64,000 bases of DNA from Vitellaria paradoxa (lineage: Eukaryota; Streptophyta; Magnoliopsida; Ericales; Sapotaceae). The notes under the pieces are model-generated. The model searched no databases. It saw nothing but the letters and a program-made list of their open reading frames with translations, and had not been told where the DNA came from. Positions within the stretch are counted from its first letter, which is position 1, and every line of letters begins with the position of its first letter. Shown here in pieces: positions 1-11,603 of the stretch. The translations under genes were made by a program, and so were the position numbers. The stretch is from NCBI GenBank assembly GCA_019916065.1, contig CM034233.1, forward strand, positions 50,921,947 through 50,985,946. Reading direction: 5' to 3'.

Positions 1-62
1 AAGTTTCATATGCATGAAGTTTTGATTGTAGAATATTAACAGTTGCTCCAAATTTGTTTCAG

Positions 63-1676
63 TAACGTCGTGATAAAAAACATGACCATCCTGGCACCAC
101 TCAATGCTCCAAATACTGATGGTATAGACCCAGGTAGGTCACTCCATTCTCTTCTTCTTACTTTTAGCACTGTGAGATCCTCTTCTCAGTTTACCTATTA
201 AATCCAGAAGAAACTAAATAGAAGTGCACTATGATGAGGACATCAACCTGCAGATTTATTTCCTTTTATTATTATTTTATTCCTTATTTGAACCTATTTG
301 TTTTAGGCTTTATTAATATTGAGTTTATTTTATTAGAGATATTTGGACCCATTTGTTTTGAGTCTTATGGCTATATTTGTTTTGAGGGATTGGATGATGG
401 AGTATAAGTAATACCATGAGATAATATATGGGATTGAATATAATATGGGACTAATTTTTATGTGAGATTATTTTTTCGTATTTGTTTGGTGAGATATAAA
501 GGGGATAAAATATGTGATTTGACATAAGATGTGACAAGAAATAATTTTGGACCTTTAGATTTTGGTGAGAAACAAATCTAGTGGGGTATAAGTGATACCA
601 TATCCCCCATGGTATTATTTATCCCCCATTTTGAAGGATATGAAATACAATCTGGAGTTATAATACTACAAACCAAATACAGGACTAAAATCAACTTAAT
701 CAAAAATGGTAGGCTACTCATCCAATCCCCTAATTTTATCCCCCAAACAAGCATTGCCTATTAGTATTGAGTTTATTTTATTAAGAGTTTTTTGTGTTTC
801 GACTCATGGATTTTAGAAGTTTATTATTTAAACCTTAATTGGAGTTAACAAGATTATTATGGAATGAACATTGAATACATTGGATTGCTTCTTCCTCTAC
901 AGCTGCTATTCGTCTCCCTCTCCTTCATCTCTTCTCTTCTTCTTCTTCTTCTTCTTCTTCTTCTTCTTCTTCTTTACTTCTTTCTTATTCTTTCAATATT
1001 CAATCCTACATCACACTAACCTCCTTGTCAAATATTAACAGACTCAAGCGTTAATGTGTGTATTGAAGATTGCTACATTGAGAGTGGAGATGATCTTGTA
1101 GCAGTAAAGAGCGGGTGGGACCAATATGGAATTGCAATGGCCCGTCCAAGCTTTAACATCATTATAAGGAGAGTATCGGGCACAACTCCAACGTGCTCTG
1201 GGGTTGGAATAGGCAGTGAAATGTCTGGGGGGATTTCAAATGTTATTGTGGAGGATTTGCATGTCAGAGATTCAGCAGCTGGGTTGCGAATAAAGACTGA
1301 CAAGGGAAGAGGGGGATATATAGCAAATATCACTGTAAATAATATGATGATGGAGAGAGTTAAGATACCCATAAGGTTCAGCAGAGGTGCGAATGACCAC
1401 CCAGATGAGGGATGGGACGCCAATGCTGTCCCAAAAGTAAAGGGTATCTTTATAAGTAACGTTGTCAGTGTAAATTCTACAAGAGCCCCATTGTTAGAGG
1501 GTATTGAGGATGAACCATATGAAGGTATATGCATGAGAAGTGTTAGTATAATTGGCTTAGCTCCATCTGCAAAGTGGAATTGTGAATTTGTTGCTGGATT
1601 TACCAATGGGGTAACTCCAATACCGTGTTCCCAATTGCGGAACAATAGCCCTTCATTGTTGTGTTTGCACCACTAA
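63..1676 (+). CDS. Polygalacturonase-like glycoside hydrolase family 28 protein, 3' part
   Basis: Two exons, 63-133 and 1042-1676, joined by a GT-AG intron with the split codon G|AC. The gene continues upstream of the window, so only about the last 235 residues are seen. The first exon carries NTDG and the second SGDDLVAVKSGWDQYG, both landmarks of the GH28 right-handed beta-helix with the acidic residues used to hydrolyse or bind pectin-type substrates. RIKTDKGRGGYI near the middle is the conserved substrate-binding RIK segment. Where classical polygalacturonases have G-H-G this protein has CSGVGIGSEMSGG. As far as I recall, that is usual for the plant clade annotated 'probable polygalacturonase', so pectin hydrolysis itself is not assured. 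It is expected to be secreted to the cell wall; the signal peptide would lie upstream. The stop is TAA at 1674-1676. The gene converges on PSAN. Confidence 0.92.
369..758. mobile_element. MITE-like element in the GH28 intron
   Basis: A non-coding unit of about 390 bp whose ends are imperfect inverted repeats. The left end begins GGCTATATTTGTTTTGAGGG. The right end, read in reverse, begins GGCAATGCTTGTTTGGGGG. Both ends then contain GGGATTGGATGA. The trinucleotide TAT flanks both sides (366-368 and 759-761) as a possible target-site duplication. No ORF is present. The family is unassigned (Harbinger-like would fit a 3-bp duplication) and the exact ends are tentative because of an indel in the right repeat. 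Confidence 0.5.
936..973. repeat. (TTC)n microsatellite
   Basis: About twelve TTC/CTT units lie in the 3' part of the GH28 intron, roughly 70 bp upstream of the splice acceptor at 1041. The tract adds pyrimidine-rich sequence near the acceptor but is too far away to be the polypyrimidine tract itself. Confidence 0.9.
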
Positions 1677-2838
1677 GCTTTTCTATATGGTGGGTTTATA
1701 CTCGGAGAACTTCTGTTTGGTACAAAGGGATTACTCAAATTGGGCATGGCTATCCAGGTTTGTGCAGAAATGAAAACGAACCATGCCATGATCTTTGAGT
1801 AGATTGGGTTTCTGCAGCTCTTATTGATTGGTCTTTTTGGTACCAATCTGTGAACTCGACATTCTTGTGCAAATGAGGTTGGAGAGCATTGTTGACCCGA
1901 CAGCTTCTGCAGAGAAATCCAGTTTTGATATGTAGTTGGATTGGCTGTGTTAAACAGGATCTGTTCACAGTTTTATAGATGAACAGTTCTCCTGACTTGA
2001 AAGACAGATTTTTTTTTTTCCCTACATTTTTGACAGTAGGGTGTAAAACTACAAGTTTCTGAACCCTAACCCATGCATAGTGAATTGAATTCATTTTTTT
2101 ACTAGTGATATGTGTGGAATGTAGATTACTGTCTTGTGAAATGAATCTTGATCTTTTACTGTCTTGTGAAATGAATTTAGATCTTTCTTCCATTGTTATA
2201 TATATATATATATATCTGTGTGTATATGTGCACATTTGAGTGGATTCTGGTGAGTAGTGAATGGGTTATGACAACAGGACACTTAACTATTGTTGTGCCT
2301 TACTCCTTCCTTCATAGAACCCAGATTTGAGGCCAAGCTTGAACGGCAGTTTTTTTTTTTTTTTTTTTTCTTCAGATTCCTGCACTTCTAAACATGAGTA
2401 ATATAAAGTAATCGACTATGAGCTTGAGCCTGATCTGTATTATTGATCGTCTTCTTTTACTTTTCAATCTTAACCCCATTCTTTGTGTGAAAATATATAT
2501 ATATAGATATATATATCTTTTGTATGATTCAGGGAGGAGGCACAGATTAAGATTGGCCTGCTAATGGAATCCAATGCCAGCTTCAGCCAAATCCAGGTGT
2601 AATGGTTCCAGTTAGCAGGCAAAATATTCCATAATTTTTCTATTTATATATATATACACACACACTAGCTAGGCACGTCTTGAACACAATGGACAGGAAG
2701 AGCAACAGAGGAAAACAAAAAGGAAAGGAAAGATTACATGCAGAACAAATTGATCAAAAGTTGTCGGTGAAATATTAAATACATGTTTAAGGGGAGGGGG
2801 AGGGGGAGGGGGAGGTGAAGAGATACTGGATAGATTTC
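1677..2838. other. Convergent intergenic region between the GH28 gene and PSAN
   Basis: This stretch holds the 3' UTRs of two converging genes. No coding exon was recognised. Low-complexity tracts include (TA)n near 2197-2215, poly(T) at 2351-2369, a second TA tract at 2494-2517, and a G-rich run of GGGGGA-type units at 2790-2814 just beyond the PSAN stop codon. Confidence 0.7.
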
Positions 2839-3993
2839 TCACTTTCCCCATTTCCAGAACACGTTGGAACCACACTTAAATTTGTCCTTCCCTTCACACT
2901 CCAACTCCAAATCATCAGAAAGGAATTTCACTTTCTGCATTCAGCAAACCAATTCAAACAAAATTTGGTTAAAAAGATGTTTGTTACATCAATTGAAACT
3001 GAAGCAAGTAAAAGAAAAGCAATTCCAACAAGAAGAGAAGGTATATAGAGAGAGAGAGACAGAGACAGAGAGAGAGACCTTTTGCTTGGCAAGATCTTGG
3101 CAGCCAGTGAAGTTCTCGGGGAACTTGCACGTCCCAAATTCAACCGTGTATGCCCTTGCAAAATTTGCACCACTTGTGGCCAACCTCTTCTTGTCATTTA
3201 ATTCCTAATATTTTCCAAATGCACCACACATACATTCATAAAATTGAGTAATGCTTCCCAAATAGAAAAATCTATCACAAAAAGAATGACTGAAATATTT
3301 ATGGACTTATTTTTTTGAAAGTGATATGGGTTAATAAATCCAAACCTATTTTTAATTACATCTCGCCACCGTTACATCATTTTGGTTATGTTTTCTAGTG
3401 TATATTTTTCTTAAAGTCTAATAGCATTTTTCATAAATTAATTAACTACTTTAAATGTTTAAAAGTATGTTTGATTTATTAAAAATCATTAAAAAAAACT
3501 TTAAAATTTTTTTAAAATCCTTAAAAACTATTCATTTTCTATTTCACTGCACGATTTACAAACCCACAAATTATCTCATTTTATCCTATTTCATCTCACT
3601 TCTTTTTCACTCCAAATGCATAAAAAAAAATGTACTATAGAAGAGACCTAGCAATAATGAACACGGATACAAATTAAGCAAACCTACCTTGTTAACTTTG
3701 CTCTTTTCGAGGTATTCTTCAATGACACCGGCGTTGGCATTGGAGGAGGCGGTGGTGGTGGAGATAGTGAAAACTGCGGCTGCAAGGCCAAGCAGCGCAG
3801 CTCTTCTTCCTTCGCCGCTGCTGGACTCACCCGGAAACTTGGACTGCTGAGCCCTGACGTTGATGACAGGCAACTTATTGTTATGAACACAAAATACCGA
3901 GGAAGTAAGCTTCGAGGTAAGCTCTGATGATCCAGCAGCGCCAGAGACGGCATAGTTGCAGGCCAGCACACTAGAAGAGTTCATGGCTGCCAT
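2839..3993 (-). CDS. PSAN: Photosystem I reaction centre subunit N, chloroplast precursor (PSI-N)
   Basis: Three exons on the minus strand: 3993-3688 (102 codons), 3204-3079 (42 codons) and 2934-2839 (31 codons plus TGA), all with GT-AG borders and phase-0 junctions. They encode 175 residues, against about 171 in Arabidopsis. The start MAAMNSS is typical of the family. Residues 1-90 are a two-part transit peptide: a Ser-rich stromal-targeting part, then a twin-arginine and hydrophobic thylakoid-transfer part (RRAALLGLAAAV) ending in ANA before the mature N-terminus GVIEEYLEKSK. The mature part has ATSGANFARAYTVEFGTCKF, the Cys-containing GCQDLAKQK, CEGKDKFKCGSNVFWKW and then GK. PSI-N is a small peripheral protein on the lumenal side of photosystem I that helps plastocyanin docking near PsaF. 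Intron 2 starts with a GTCTCT donor inside a microsatellite. Confidence 0.97.
3047..3077. repeat. (GA)n microsatellite abutting the PSAN intron-2 donor
   Basis: GA/CA-type repeats read as CT-rich sequence on the gene's strand. They begin immediately at the 5' splice site of PSAN intron 2 (exon ends AAG at 3079, donor GTCTCT). The donor therefore lacks the usual GTAAGT/GTATGT context. Confidence 0.85.
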
Positions 3994-6056
3994 TTTACTT
4001 GACTAGTTGCTGCTGCTGCTGCAATTCCTGACCTGAGAAGGAAAATGGAATATGAGGCAAACTTAATAATTCTTTGTTTTTATTTTTGTTGTACATGTGG
4101 ATGGATATATGCAGTTGGATTTGGGTGATGATGATGACGACTATTAAAGGGAAGCGAAGGTTGTGATGGGCGTGTGGATAAGGTGAGATTGCCTCACTCC
4201 TATTGGCAAATTTGTTCTCCTACCTAGTCCAGGCTGTGCATTTCTCATTTGAGTGGCTGGAGTTTGATATATCTTTAGGGCCCACCTTGGAACCCAAAAA
4301 AAAAAAAAAAAAAGTGTGATTTCTCTCTCTTTGTTTTGACATCCCAGCGTCCACCATATATAGAAACTTGGAACCTACCATTGATTTGAAAAATAAAAAA
4401 TAAAATTAAAAATAGCCGTTGGGACAAATTTTACTTTGATCCGAGTTTTATCCAAAATCTCATTGCATCACCTAATTTTTTTTTTTCTTTTGTAATTTGT
4501 TAGTCACAAATTTTTCTCGTTTACTTTCTTGTCTTATGCTCCAGTTAGCACAAATTTTAGTAGTAAGAAAAATCATTACAAAATATGCTATTACTACTAA
4601 TAAAAAAACTCAAACTCTTAATTGTTATTTAAAAAAAAGAAAAACGAGTTCTAAAGTAAGTTTTCCATAAAGTTCGGAGATAATGAATTTTTCTTGTTAA
4701 CTGACTTACTAGTATAAATTGTCAGGGCAAAAAAAAAACTAACGGGATGGGAAATTACAATTAATAAAAAATTCATACGCTTAATTGCTACAAATAAAAA
4801 ATAAAAATATGTACTTAAAGATGAATTTTGAATAAATCTCAAAGGTGAAAAGTGAAATTCGCGCTAAAGAAATATTTAAATTAATGCAGTGCCCTTTTTT
4901 TTTTTTTTTTGGGTGGCACCTTCTCTCTATATGTGCTTGTTTATTTCATTTATATTGATCGTCAATCTAAAAAAGTTACTTCAGCTGTTCCAATTGCTTC
5001 CTATTAAGTTAGATGTGGAATCTTGACACCAAGAATGCTTGTGTTAGTTCGTTATTCAAAAATAAAGATCAACTCGTTCATTCAATAAAGTTGTATTTTT
5101 CCAGAATGAACCAATAATTTTTGACAATTGAATCGAATAAGAAAACTTGAGCTGTAGAGTGCTCAAAGAGGAAAGAGGGCTAGTGCAAGTGGCGCAAGCA
5201 TTCGAGCAACTAATCTTAGTTCTCACAGGCTCTTTGAAATAATCAAGTACGAAGGACCCACACATGCATTCATGCACAATTGAGTGAAGACCATGATCAG
5301 TTTGATTTAAACTTTTTGCCGGTTTAATCATACATCTGGTCAAGTTGAACCCTACCATGTCAATCGTCCTATTACATGCTTAATTAAAGAAACATTACAA
5401 ATACACGGCGTCGTATCAGAAAATTTGGATAGAAAAACAAAAGTAATTGCGAAGATATTCGGTGACTGAGAGTAGTCATACTTAATGTTGCTGAAATTTA
5501 TGAATGCAGTCCAGTTGTATGGCAGAGGCACAATTGTTCACTACAAACATTACCTTCGTATGGATGGTGCTTAGCGTGTCATTAAGTACGTGTTCTAGAG
5601 ATTTAAGCATTCTATAGATGATTTTGCATATTGCGGTCTTGTGGTATTGGTTGATGGAACGGTCTTGTGATATTGGAGGATGGAACATATCAATATAGGA
5701 AGTACACTAGAAAGCTCCTTATTGCCATGGCAGTAAATGCTTAAATGCAAATTTTCTACTTTTGTTGTCATGAATACTGAGGACTACGATAATTGGTAGT
5801 ACTTTCTTTGAATGCTAAAGACACATATTTGCTCAGATCAACATATATTAGTTTTACATAAAAAATTAAAAAAAAATATTTTGCGCACATTTTTTTTATT
5901 TCATTCGATGCAAAAGGGAATATAGAAATATTATCGTGCAACATTGAACTATCATATCAAATTCAAAACTAACATCTCTTCTTTGTCATTCTGTGTAAAT
6001 TATAGGATATTGCTGATTGCATTCCATTGGTCCTTGGTGGTTTCATCTCATTATCT
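3994..6056. other. PSAN upstream intergenic region
   Basis: Apart from the promoter motifs near 4.1-4.2 kb, this is AT-rich DNA with homopolymer tracts (poly(A) at about 4297-4313, poly(T) at about 4896-4910). I found no recognisable exon or element. Short open frames here, such as 5056-5358 on the minus strand, resemble nothing I know. The region ends at the retrotransposon target site GTACC. Confidence 0.6.
4105..4206 (-). promoter_or_regulatory. Putative PSAN promoter elements (CCAAT, I-box, TATA)
   Basis: Upstream of the PSAN start (3993), read on the minus strand, there is CCAAT at 4206-4202. An I-box-type core lies at 4177-4182 (plus-strand GATAAG). GCATATATCC near 4112-4103 is the best TATA-like candidate, about 110 bp before the ATG. 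CCAAT and I-box cores close together are common in light-regulated nuclear photosynthesis genes. The motifs are seen; the promoter function is inferred. Confidence 0.45.
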
Positions 6057-6061
6057 GTACC

Positions 6062-6967
6062 TGTTCGGTAGTAAAATTTACCGCGGAACTGTTGACCACG
6101 CCAACCAGAAATGCAATTGACAACCTGCCGAACAAAGACAACAGAAAGGTTACGGCCGGAGTGGAGGTCTCTGGCCGGAAAATCCTCCGATGCTTAAATC
6201 AGCAAGTAGCTCAAAGAATAAAGCTTTTTCAGAGAAGAAGTGAGCAATAGCTTAAGTTGGCAATAGTCAACTTACCTTTATTGTCAAGTGGAATCTCGTA
6301 TTTATAGTAATGTAAATAATAAATAAGACAATACCTGTGATTTGACTGCATCCAGGCTTCCGTGCACCTCTTTTCCTTACTTACTTTAAATGCCTTTCAC
6401 CGTCATTTAATGCCTCATATCTTTCATTAAATACTCCATACCTTTCATTCAATGCTTCTGGTAGTTAAACACGGCAATATAGCCGGAATTTCGTGGTCAA
6501 ACTGTCTACCTGTCACATCCGTCAACTACTCATAATGAAATGAACTGAGCTAGTTACTCCCTCAGAAATAAATACTTAGTTCAGTCATAACTACGGTGCA
6601 TATATGGTTATAATCCCTCATTAAGGCTGTGGGTCCCAAGCATAACATTTACTAGCCGCCAATCAATGGGCCGAACAAATTGGCTATTGAGGTCTTCGGT
6701 TACAGCCACATAGCAACACATTATCCATAGATACTGAGAGTCAGGGTATCCCTTGGAATATTAATCCAAAGACACGTGTCCGTGTATATCACTCACGTGG
6801 AACTCTCGTGCTATTAATCAACTGTTCGGCGGAAAGCTACGTGTCAAGCATCAACGTGCTCGGTGAATGACTACGTGACTCACACAAATATGCTCGGCAT
6901 TGGGCCACGTGGCACCTTGGCTATACTTGTTCGGCACTCGTACGTCAAGGAATTATTTTGCCCAATA
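6062..6967 (-). repeat. 3' LTR of the Tat element
   Basis: 906 bp, nearly the same as 17299-18204. On the element's strand it begins TATTGGGC instead of TGTTGGGC, so the canonical TG terminus is mutated, and it ends CCGAACA. The polypurine tract GAGTGGGGACAAAA lies immediately outside it (6968-6981, minus strand). Confidence 0.93.
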
Positions 6968-7464
6968 TTTTGTCCCCACTCTAGTTGGAAAGAGATATTT
7001 TTCGAGCAGAGTAGCAAACCAAAAAAGCCTTACCTTACTAATCCCTTCAATCTTTCCCGTGAGATTTGTCGTTTAGTATCCTCCTGACGCGCTTCAAATC
7101 TGATTGGACTTTCTCTCTCCTAGTAATGACACGTGTAGCCCTTTCAGCTTTTCATCTGCCGCGCCGCTTACACAGATCCCCAAATTAGAGTGTTAAAACA
7201 TGAGTGGCCAAAAATTCGAAAATTAGGGCGGTAATAAATGCGTTTTTACCGCCCGCTGCCTTTTCTTGGGTGATGTTTCGATTGCCTCCCACAATATACA
7301 TACACATACTATATATTTGATTCATCTTCTTTGCTTCCTTTCTGTGATTCGAGCTATCCCATTTCCTTTGCTTTTTCTCTGTACTTTCATCTGCCCCAGC
7401 CTTCGTCTCTCATGTAGATTTTCATTCCTGGTGAGTCAATCTCTCTCATCTAAAATCTTCCAAT

Positions 7465-10046
7465 ATGGGTAAACTCGCGAATGAGCTCAACTCTAAGAAA
7501 AAAATTAGGGTTTTCAAGGAGAAATATCATATTCCTCAAAACGTAGAAATCTTGGGCGCGCGCACCAGGGGAATTCCCCATAGTAGCCATCACTGAAGGT
7601 GGCCTTAGGTTCCCCCTGCACCCTTTCCTTCGCTCTATGATGAGCATCTTAGACCTCGGCCCCAGGAACCTTACCCATAATTTCTATAGGATAGTCAATG
7701 GGGTAATAGAGATAAATAGGCGATACGGATTCCATATATCCGAGTGGGATCTACTTTACTGTTACTCTATCCAGAAGGTGAAGAATGATGAAACAGGTGG
7801 TATCTGAAATCCCGACCAGAAAAAGTCTTGGTCCATATGCTGCCTGATACGATTAAGTTAGAAAGTGACCTGTCTGTCGTCACGGGTCACTGGACACACG
7901 ATCCGGATGAATCATTTTCCAATCGTCCCTCTAGTTTCTTTGGGCCCAGGTTGGTTGATTTTGAATGCTGCCAGCTATTACTCTTCTTCGATTTCCTACT
8001 TTTTGGAAGCACACTAACCATTTGATTTAATTTCTATGTAGCCGATTAAGCAAAGAAGTTCTGGGCCGGCGGTACTCGTGCTGATAAGGATCACCTCGAT
8101 CAAGTGTTCAAGTTTCTCGGGGGTCCTGATCTTTATCCCTTTGCCAGGGCGGTTCCAATTTTGTTCAACTTCACCCCCACTCACCAAACGTTCATTACTC
8201 CCCCTCAAGGTTTTGCAACCTCAGAAGCTATCAGGCGGCTCCAGTGGTGGTTCAGGGCTTCTGCAAAGGAGAAAGAAAATTTCTATGCACTGAAGCACCC
8301 AGGGTGGGTTCGTCCACCTCCCTTTGCTATACCCTTAATTACCGAACAAGCTTATGCACCAGAAGCAGCTATCCCTAGTCCTGCTGAACAACCAAGAAGG
8401 CAGAGACTTGTGCTTTTGGACGAGGAGGCAGAAGAAGAAGAAAATGAAGAGCTAGAACCTCCTCCTGCCTTAGAATTTCTCTGACTCAAACGAAGAAGGG
8501 GAAAAAGATATGGCCCCCAAAATTGATTATAAGAAACTTGCCCTGCCAAAGCCAAGGAGCAAAAAATTGAGGAAGCAAAGAAAAAGAAGGCTGAAGAGCA
8601 GAAGGCTGCTGGGAAAATGAAGTTGGATGAGGGAAAGGCCCCTGCTCCTATAACCGCCGAACAGATCCTCAAAGTAAAAATGGAAAAAGGGAAGGAGTAG
8701 GAGGCTCTTTGGCAAAAACCCTCTGGTCCCCCTGAGCCGAAGAAGGCCAAGACGTTACCTACTGGGACGGTTCAGGTCGCCGAACAGCCAACGCTGTCAA
8801 AGGGGACCACTAAAAAGGGGGAGCACCTTTAAGGATGCACCACCCAAGATCGCTGAACCTATGCCTTCTCAGCCGACTGGGCCCGTGTCTCTCGCCATTG
8901 AATACCCAGCCAACCCAGTTCGAGATTCTCCTCCCTTCATCCCACAAATCCTCATTCCCAGTCTTGAGTTTCCTCAAGGCTGACCATTCACCATTCAAGA
9001 CACAGCTTTCCACCACGCCAAGGAGTATCTCAAAAGTGTCCTCCCTCCTCGGGATGTCCAGGCTACGAGGAAAAATAAACTGGAGGACATCCACAAAACT
9101 TTGATGAAGAACGCCATCTCTGTAAGTGTAACGATGTTCCCCTTAATGTTTTCCCTTTATGAATATCCTTTTGCCATTATGCTCTTTCTAACTCTCTGCT
9201 TTATCTACAAACTTCTCTCTATACAATGGAGCTGATTGCTCGAAGCCGGGCCTTTGATGCCAGAGCTGAGCAGGATAGATCAGATATAAAGGATCTGAAA
9301 TCAAATGTAAGGACTTTGGAGAAGGAGAAGAAAAATCTCCAATCCAGCAATGATGCTTTGGCAAAAGAGAGGAGCCAACTTCAAGATGAGAAGAAAGATC
9401 TCGAGCAGCAGCTCAACACTGCCCTTGGCCAAGTAGCGGGAGCAAGGCTCGCGTGGAATCCATGGACAAAATCTTGCTCAGGAAAGACGAAGAGTTATTG
9501 GAAACCAAGGGCAAACTTTCCAAGGCTGAGATTGAGCTGTCCTTTTCTAATGCCGAGCAAAATAGGCTCTTTAAAGAGTTGGAGGATTCCAGAGCCGAGC
9601 ATACCAAATTGAAGCAGGAGCTTGATGGCCTCCGAGCAGAACTTGCACTCAAGACTCGAGCTCTGGAAGAGAAAGAGGTTGCCCTCCGAGGGGCTGAAGA
9701 GAAAGCTAAGGCTGAGGTTGAGGCCCAAATAAGCGACTACGTGGAACAGATGAGGGATGCTCACAATGACTTCTTCCTTGAGGGTTAGGAGGCTGCCATG
9801 AAGAAAAACAACATTAATCACACTAACCCCATATATACAGAGGTCCCTTATTCTGATCCACAACGTCCAGCTCCTCAGTTCAGTTTTGAACTTTTACCTC
9901 AAACTCCTTTAATCCAAACTGCCGAAGAAACCATTGATGAAGGCGAGGTTGAGGTGGAGAGTTCCCAAAAGGACACTACCTCCCAGGCACTTAAAGAGAT
10001 TAATCTAATTGTGGAGAGTGATCCTACTAAGGAGGGAGAGAAGTGA
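7465..10046 (+). pseudogene. Antisense extra ORF of the Tat element (putative gypsy-type transposon protein, coiled-coil C-terminus)
   Basis: A degenerate gene on the plus strand, opposite to gag-pol, between the integrase/tandem-repeat region and the 3' LTR. It starts MGKLANELNSKKK at 7465. It then shifts frame into EGGLRFPLHPFLRSMM at about 7590, with YGFHISEWDLLYCYSI. This matches my memory of the plant family 'putative gypsy type transposon' (Pfam PF04195). Further pieces are WYLKSRPEKVLVHMLPD (7801 onward), FKFLGGPDLYPFARAVP (8107 onward), acidic and Pro-rich linkers, and a long heptad-rich coiled coil (9226-9780). The last part ends EGEK at 10046. An in-frame TAG (9787-9789) and several frameshifts break it. 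TATATAT at about 7309 is a possible TATA box. Extra ORFs, some antisense, are known in Tat-lineage elements; their function is unknown. Confidence 0.75.
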
Positions 10047-10850
10047 ACCCCTTAGTCCCTTTTTGTTTTTGCTTTTCCCTCCATTCACTTGTAAAGGCAC
10101 AATGAACAATGTAAAATTTTCACTTTGAATGAATGGAAATATTTCAGTCGTTTCTAATCTATTCCCTTGCTTTGCTTTTCATGTCTTTGCTTCTTTAGAA
10201 CTGCTGATGAACTGATTGAAGAATACCTTGACTTGGTCGCTGATGAAGTTATAAGAAGTGCAGCCGAGAGTATCTTGATGTATTCTCATACGAAATAGCT
10301 ACAAATCCTTATAATAAATGTTGATGCCTTGTCTTAAACTTCATTAAATAGCGTCCACAGTTAACAACAATGTACATTGTAACTGTACTCAGAAATACAT
10401 AATAAAAATTTATGAATTGTTTCCTTACTTGCTTTCACCTATTGGGGTTTACCTTACTGTTCATACGTTTCATGCTTGCGTTCATGAAAGTGTTTTGAAT
10501 GAACTTGATCAATAACCAAACTTTAATCAAACTATCATAAAACTTGACAGAAATGCTTTGAGCATCAAACCTTTCAAGAATAACAAAGTAATAAATTGCT
10601 TTTCGTCAAATACCTCAAAACTTTTGATAAAGATGAATAACTTTAATAAATCTCACATACCTCAATGAGCTCGGCTGTCCTCCAGCTTACATATAACAAC
10701 GGAGGTGTCTACCTTTTGATAAAATTTCGCTTTTCATATTAATGCCAAGCTCTGATGAAGTGATTCTTTATGTTGTGAGAGCTTTTGCATATCAATGCTG
10801 AGCTTCCTTGAAGTGATTCCTTGAGCTTTGAGAGCTTTTGCTTCAAGTGT
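10047..10850. other. Non-coding spacer of the Tat element
   Basis: AT-rich DNA after the stop of the antisense ORF. AATGAATGGAAATATTT near 10130 could serve as a polyadenylation region for that ORF. No reading frame on either strand resembles a known domain. Short GAGC/GAGCTTTTGC-like repeats near 10,760-10,840 lead into the tandem array. Confidence 0.6.
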
Positions 10851-11500
10851 ACCAACGCTAGGCAAACTGAACGTGGCTCCTTTAGCAATCTTTTCCATAA
10901 GCTAAGGAATTGAATCCCAGCTTAAAAAGACTGCCTAGTCAATAAATAGACTAGGATTGGACCGACATCCAAAGGGATGTGACATTTTTCTGTACTAATG
11001 GTCGGCAAGCCGAGCATGGTTCCTTTTTTATAATCCTTTTTCAGAAAATCGAGGAATTGAATCCCAGTTTAAAAAGAGTACCTGGTCAGTCAATAAACCA
11101 GGGTTGAACCTGCACCCAAAGGGTGCGGTTCCCTTTCTGCACCAACGTTCGGCAAATCAAGCGTGGCTCCTTTTTTATAATCCTTTTCAATAAGCCAGGA
11201 ACTGAATCTCAGCTTAAAGAAAAATCTGGTCAGTCAATAAACCAGGACCGACACCCCAATAGGATGTGGCTCCCTTTCTGTATCAACGTTCGGAAAACCG
11301 AGCGTGGATCCTTTCTGACAATCCTTTTCAATAAGCCGAGGAACTAAATCCCAGCTTAAAGAGAATGCCTGGTCAGTAAATAAACCAAGACTAAACCGAC
11401 ATCCAAAGGGACATGGCACCTTTCTGTACCAATGCTCGGTAAGCCGAGCATGGCTCCTTTCTGAACCAACACCCGAAGGGATGTGGCACCTTTCTATTAA
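10851..11500. repeat. ~143-bp tandem repeat array, about 4.5 copies
   Basis: Copies start at 10851, 10994, 11141, 11282 and 11428 (periods of 143, 147, 141 and 146 bp); the last is partial. Shared blocks are ACCAACGTTCGGCAA, GAGCGTGGCTCCTTT, GAATCCCAGCTTAAA and CAGTCAATAAACCAGG. The array lies between the integrase end and the antisense ORF, a position where Tat-lineage elements often carry tandem repeats. Confidence 0.9.
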
Positions 11501-11603
11501 ACACTTAATTATCTTAAGCTTTTGAAATTGCTTTATTTGCTTACATAAAAGAATAGCTTTTCAATGAATGTACAGAGCCTTAAACAATAAATGTACAATA
11601 ACA

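Noticed and set aside
1073..1645. Long minus-strand open frame of 190 codons
   Set aside because: It lies exactly opposite the GH28 exon, whose plus-strand translation carries clear family motifs; the minus frame is a shadow.
2864..3208. Plus-strand open frames across 2815-3208
   Set aside because: They are opposite PSAN exons 2 and 3 and run through the GA microsatellite.
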